DNA from: Gluconobacter vitians
Lineage (GTDB): Bacteria; Pseudomonadota; Alphaproteobacteria; Acetobacterales; Acetobacteraceae
Length of the DNA: 64,000 bases
NCBI RefSeq assembly: GCF_015244565.1
Contig: NZ_JABCQG010000001.1
Location: 62,001-126,000, forward strand
Reading direction: 5' to 3'
In this document: piece after piece, positions 63,797-64,000 of the stretch
Layout of the letters: each line of letters starts with the position of its first letter
Position numbering within the stretch: position 1 is the stretch's first letter
Translations under genes and position numbers: made by a program
Notes under the pieces: generated by a model
Told to the model about the DNA's origin: nothing
Database searches by the model: none
Seen by the model: only the letters and a program-made list of their open reading frames with translations

Positions 63797-64000
63797 GTGC
63801 CTGCTGACCTGAATGACCTTCTCGCCGATCTGACCCGCCGCATGGACGGCGCAATCGAAAGTCTGCGCCGGGACCTCTCCGGTCTGCGTTCGGGCCGTGC
63901 CAGCCCGAACCTGCTGGAGCCGGTGCGCGTCGAAGCCTATGGCTCCGAAGTCCCGCTTTCGCAGGTCGGTTCCATTGCCGTTCCCGAAGCCCGCATGCTG
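63797..64000 (+). CDS. frr: Ribosome recycling factor, 3' end beyond the window
   Basis: RRF splits post-termination ribosomes together with EF-G. The first 68 codons are present. GTG 63797 is preceded by AAAGGA with seven bases between. The visible product, beginning [17 protein letters not shown] and containing [14 protein letters not shown] and the Y-G-S-E-V-P-L segment, matches the RRF N-terminus. The rest lies outside the window. Confidence 0.93.
   Translation, partial: MPADLNDLLADLTRRMDGAIESLRRDLSGLRSGRASPNLLEPVRVEAYGSEVPLSQVGSIAVPEARML

Noticed and set aside
1-64000. CRISPR arrays, insertion sequences, prophage or toxin-antitoxin loci
   Set aside because: No direct-repeat arrays, transposase or phage structural motifs were seen; gene content and order are those of the core chromosome.

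Overview
The window looks like chromosomal core genome from an acetic acid bacterium (Alphaproteobacteria, Acetobacteraceae; Gluconobacter or a close relative is my best guess). The evidence is about 60% GC, alphaproteobacterial gene orders (argS-SPOR-scpAB-tatBC-serS; rpoZ-rsh-acpS-lepB-rnc-era; pyrH-frr; xerD-accA), a fused shikimate kinase/3-dehydroquinate synthase, an SMP-30/gluconolactonase-type gene, and OmpA and TonB-receptor envelope genes. The genus is inferred. I found no tRNA, rRNA, CRISPR array, insertion sequence or prophage. Gene density is very high, and many genes are joined by ATGA overlaps.

Layout. 1-7.2 kb: the 3' part of argS, a SPOR protein, scpA, scpB, tatB, tatC, serS and a YbaY/META lipoprotein, all on +. 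7.2-13 kb: an XRE regulator with a structured leader, a SUV3-like helicase (-), ferredoxin-NADP reductase and glutathione reductase. 13-20.4 kb: a FUSC transporter, an alpha/beta hydrolase, a small secreted protein, AlkB, class II DAHP synthase, a nicotinate phosphoribosyltransferase and an acidic partner protein. 20.5-29.1 kb: gltX, then leftward aldose epimerase, KirBac channel, TrmJ and cysS, a MATE pump, an MFS pump (converging on the MATE gene and overlapping it) and a Kbp-like BON-LysM protein. 29.1-38.1 kb: rpsD with a structured leader, prfC, a Nudix-mtnK pair, a secreted EEP-family protein, carbonic anhydrase and alaS. 38.2-44.5 kb: GtrA, OmpA, aroKB, a Pro/Ala-rich membrane protein, xerD and accA. 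44.5-51.2 kb: a CinA-like protein, an SMP-30 protein, a GNAT-Nudix fusion with a Rieske oxygenase, and a TonB receptor. 51.2-57 kb: a DUF815 ATPase, yajC, sodB, a beta-hydroxyacid dehydrogenase, msrPQ, and a UDG-like gene coupled to a NYN nuclease. 57.2-64 kb: rpoZ, rsh, acpS, lepB, rnc, era, pyrH and the start of frr.

Themes. Translation and tRNA charging are heavily represented (argS, serS, gltX, cysS, alaS, trmJ, rpsD, prfC, frr, rnc, era). So are redox and oxidative defence (fpr, gor, sodB, msrPQ), aromatic precursor supply (DAHP synthase, aroKB) and the envelope and secretion (TatBC, YajC, LepB, OmpA, TonB receptor).

No clear-cut new system stands out. The most unusual items are: a degenerate uracil-DNA-glycosylase-like protein translationally coupled to a NYN-domain nuclease; palindromes or structured leaders ahead of alaS, rpsD, fpr and the XRE gene; a Nudix protein with an altered Nudix box coupled to MTR kinase; and a GNAT-Nudix fusion coupled to a VanA-type Rieske oxygenase. 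Start codons were chosen from ribosome-binding-site spacing and family N-termini and are noted where they differ from the longest reading frame.
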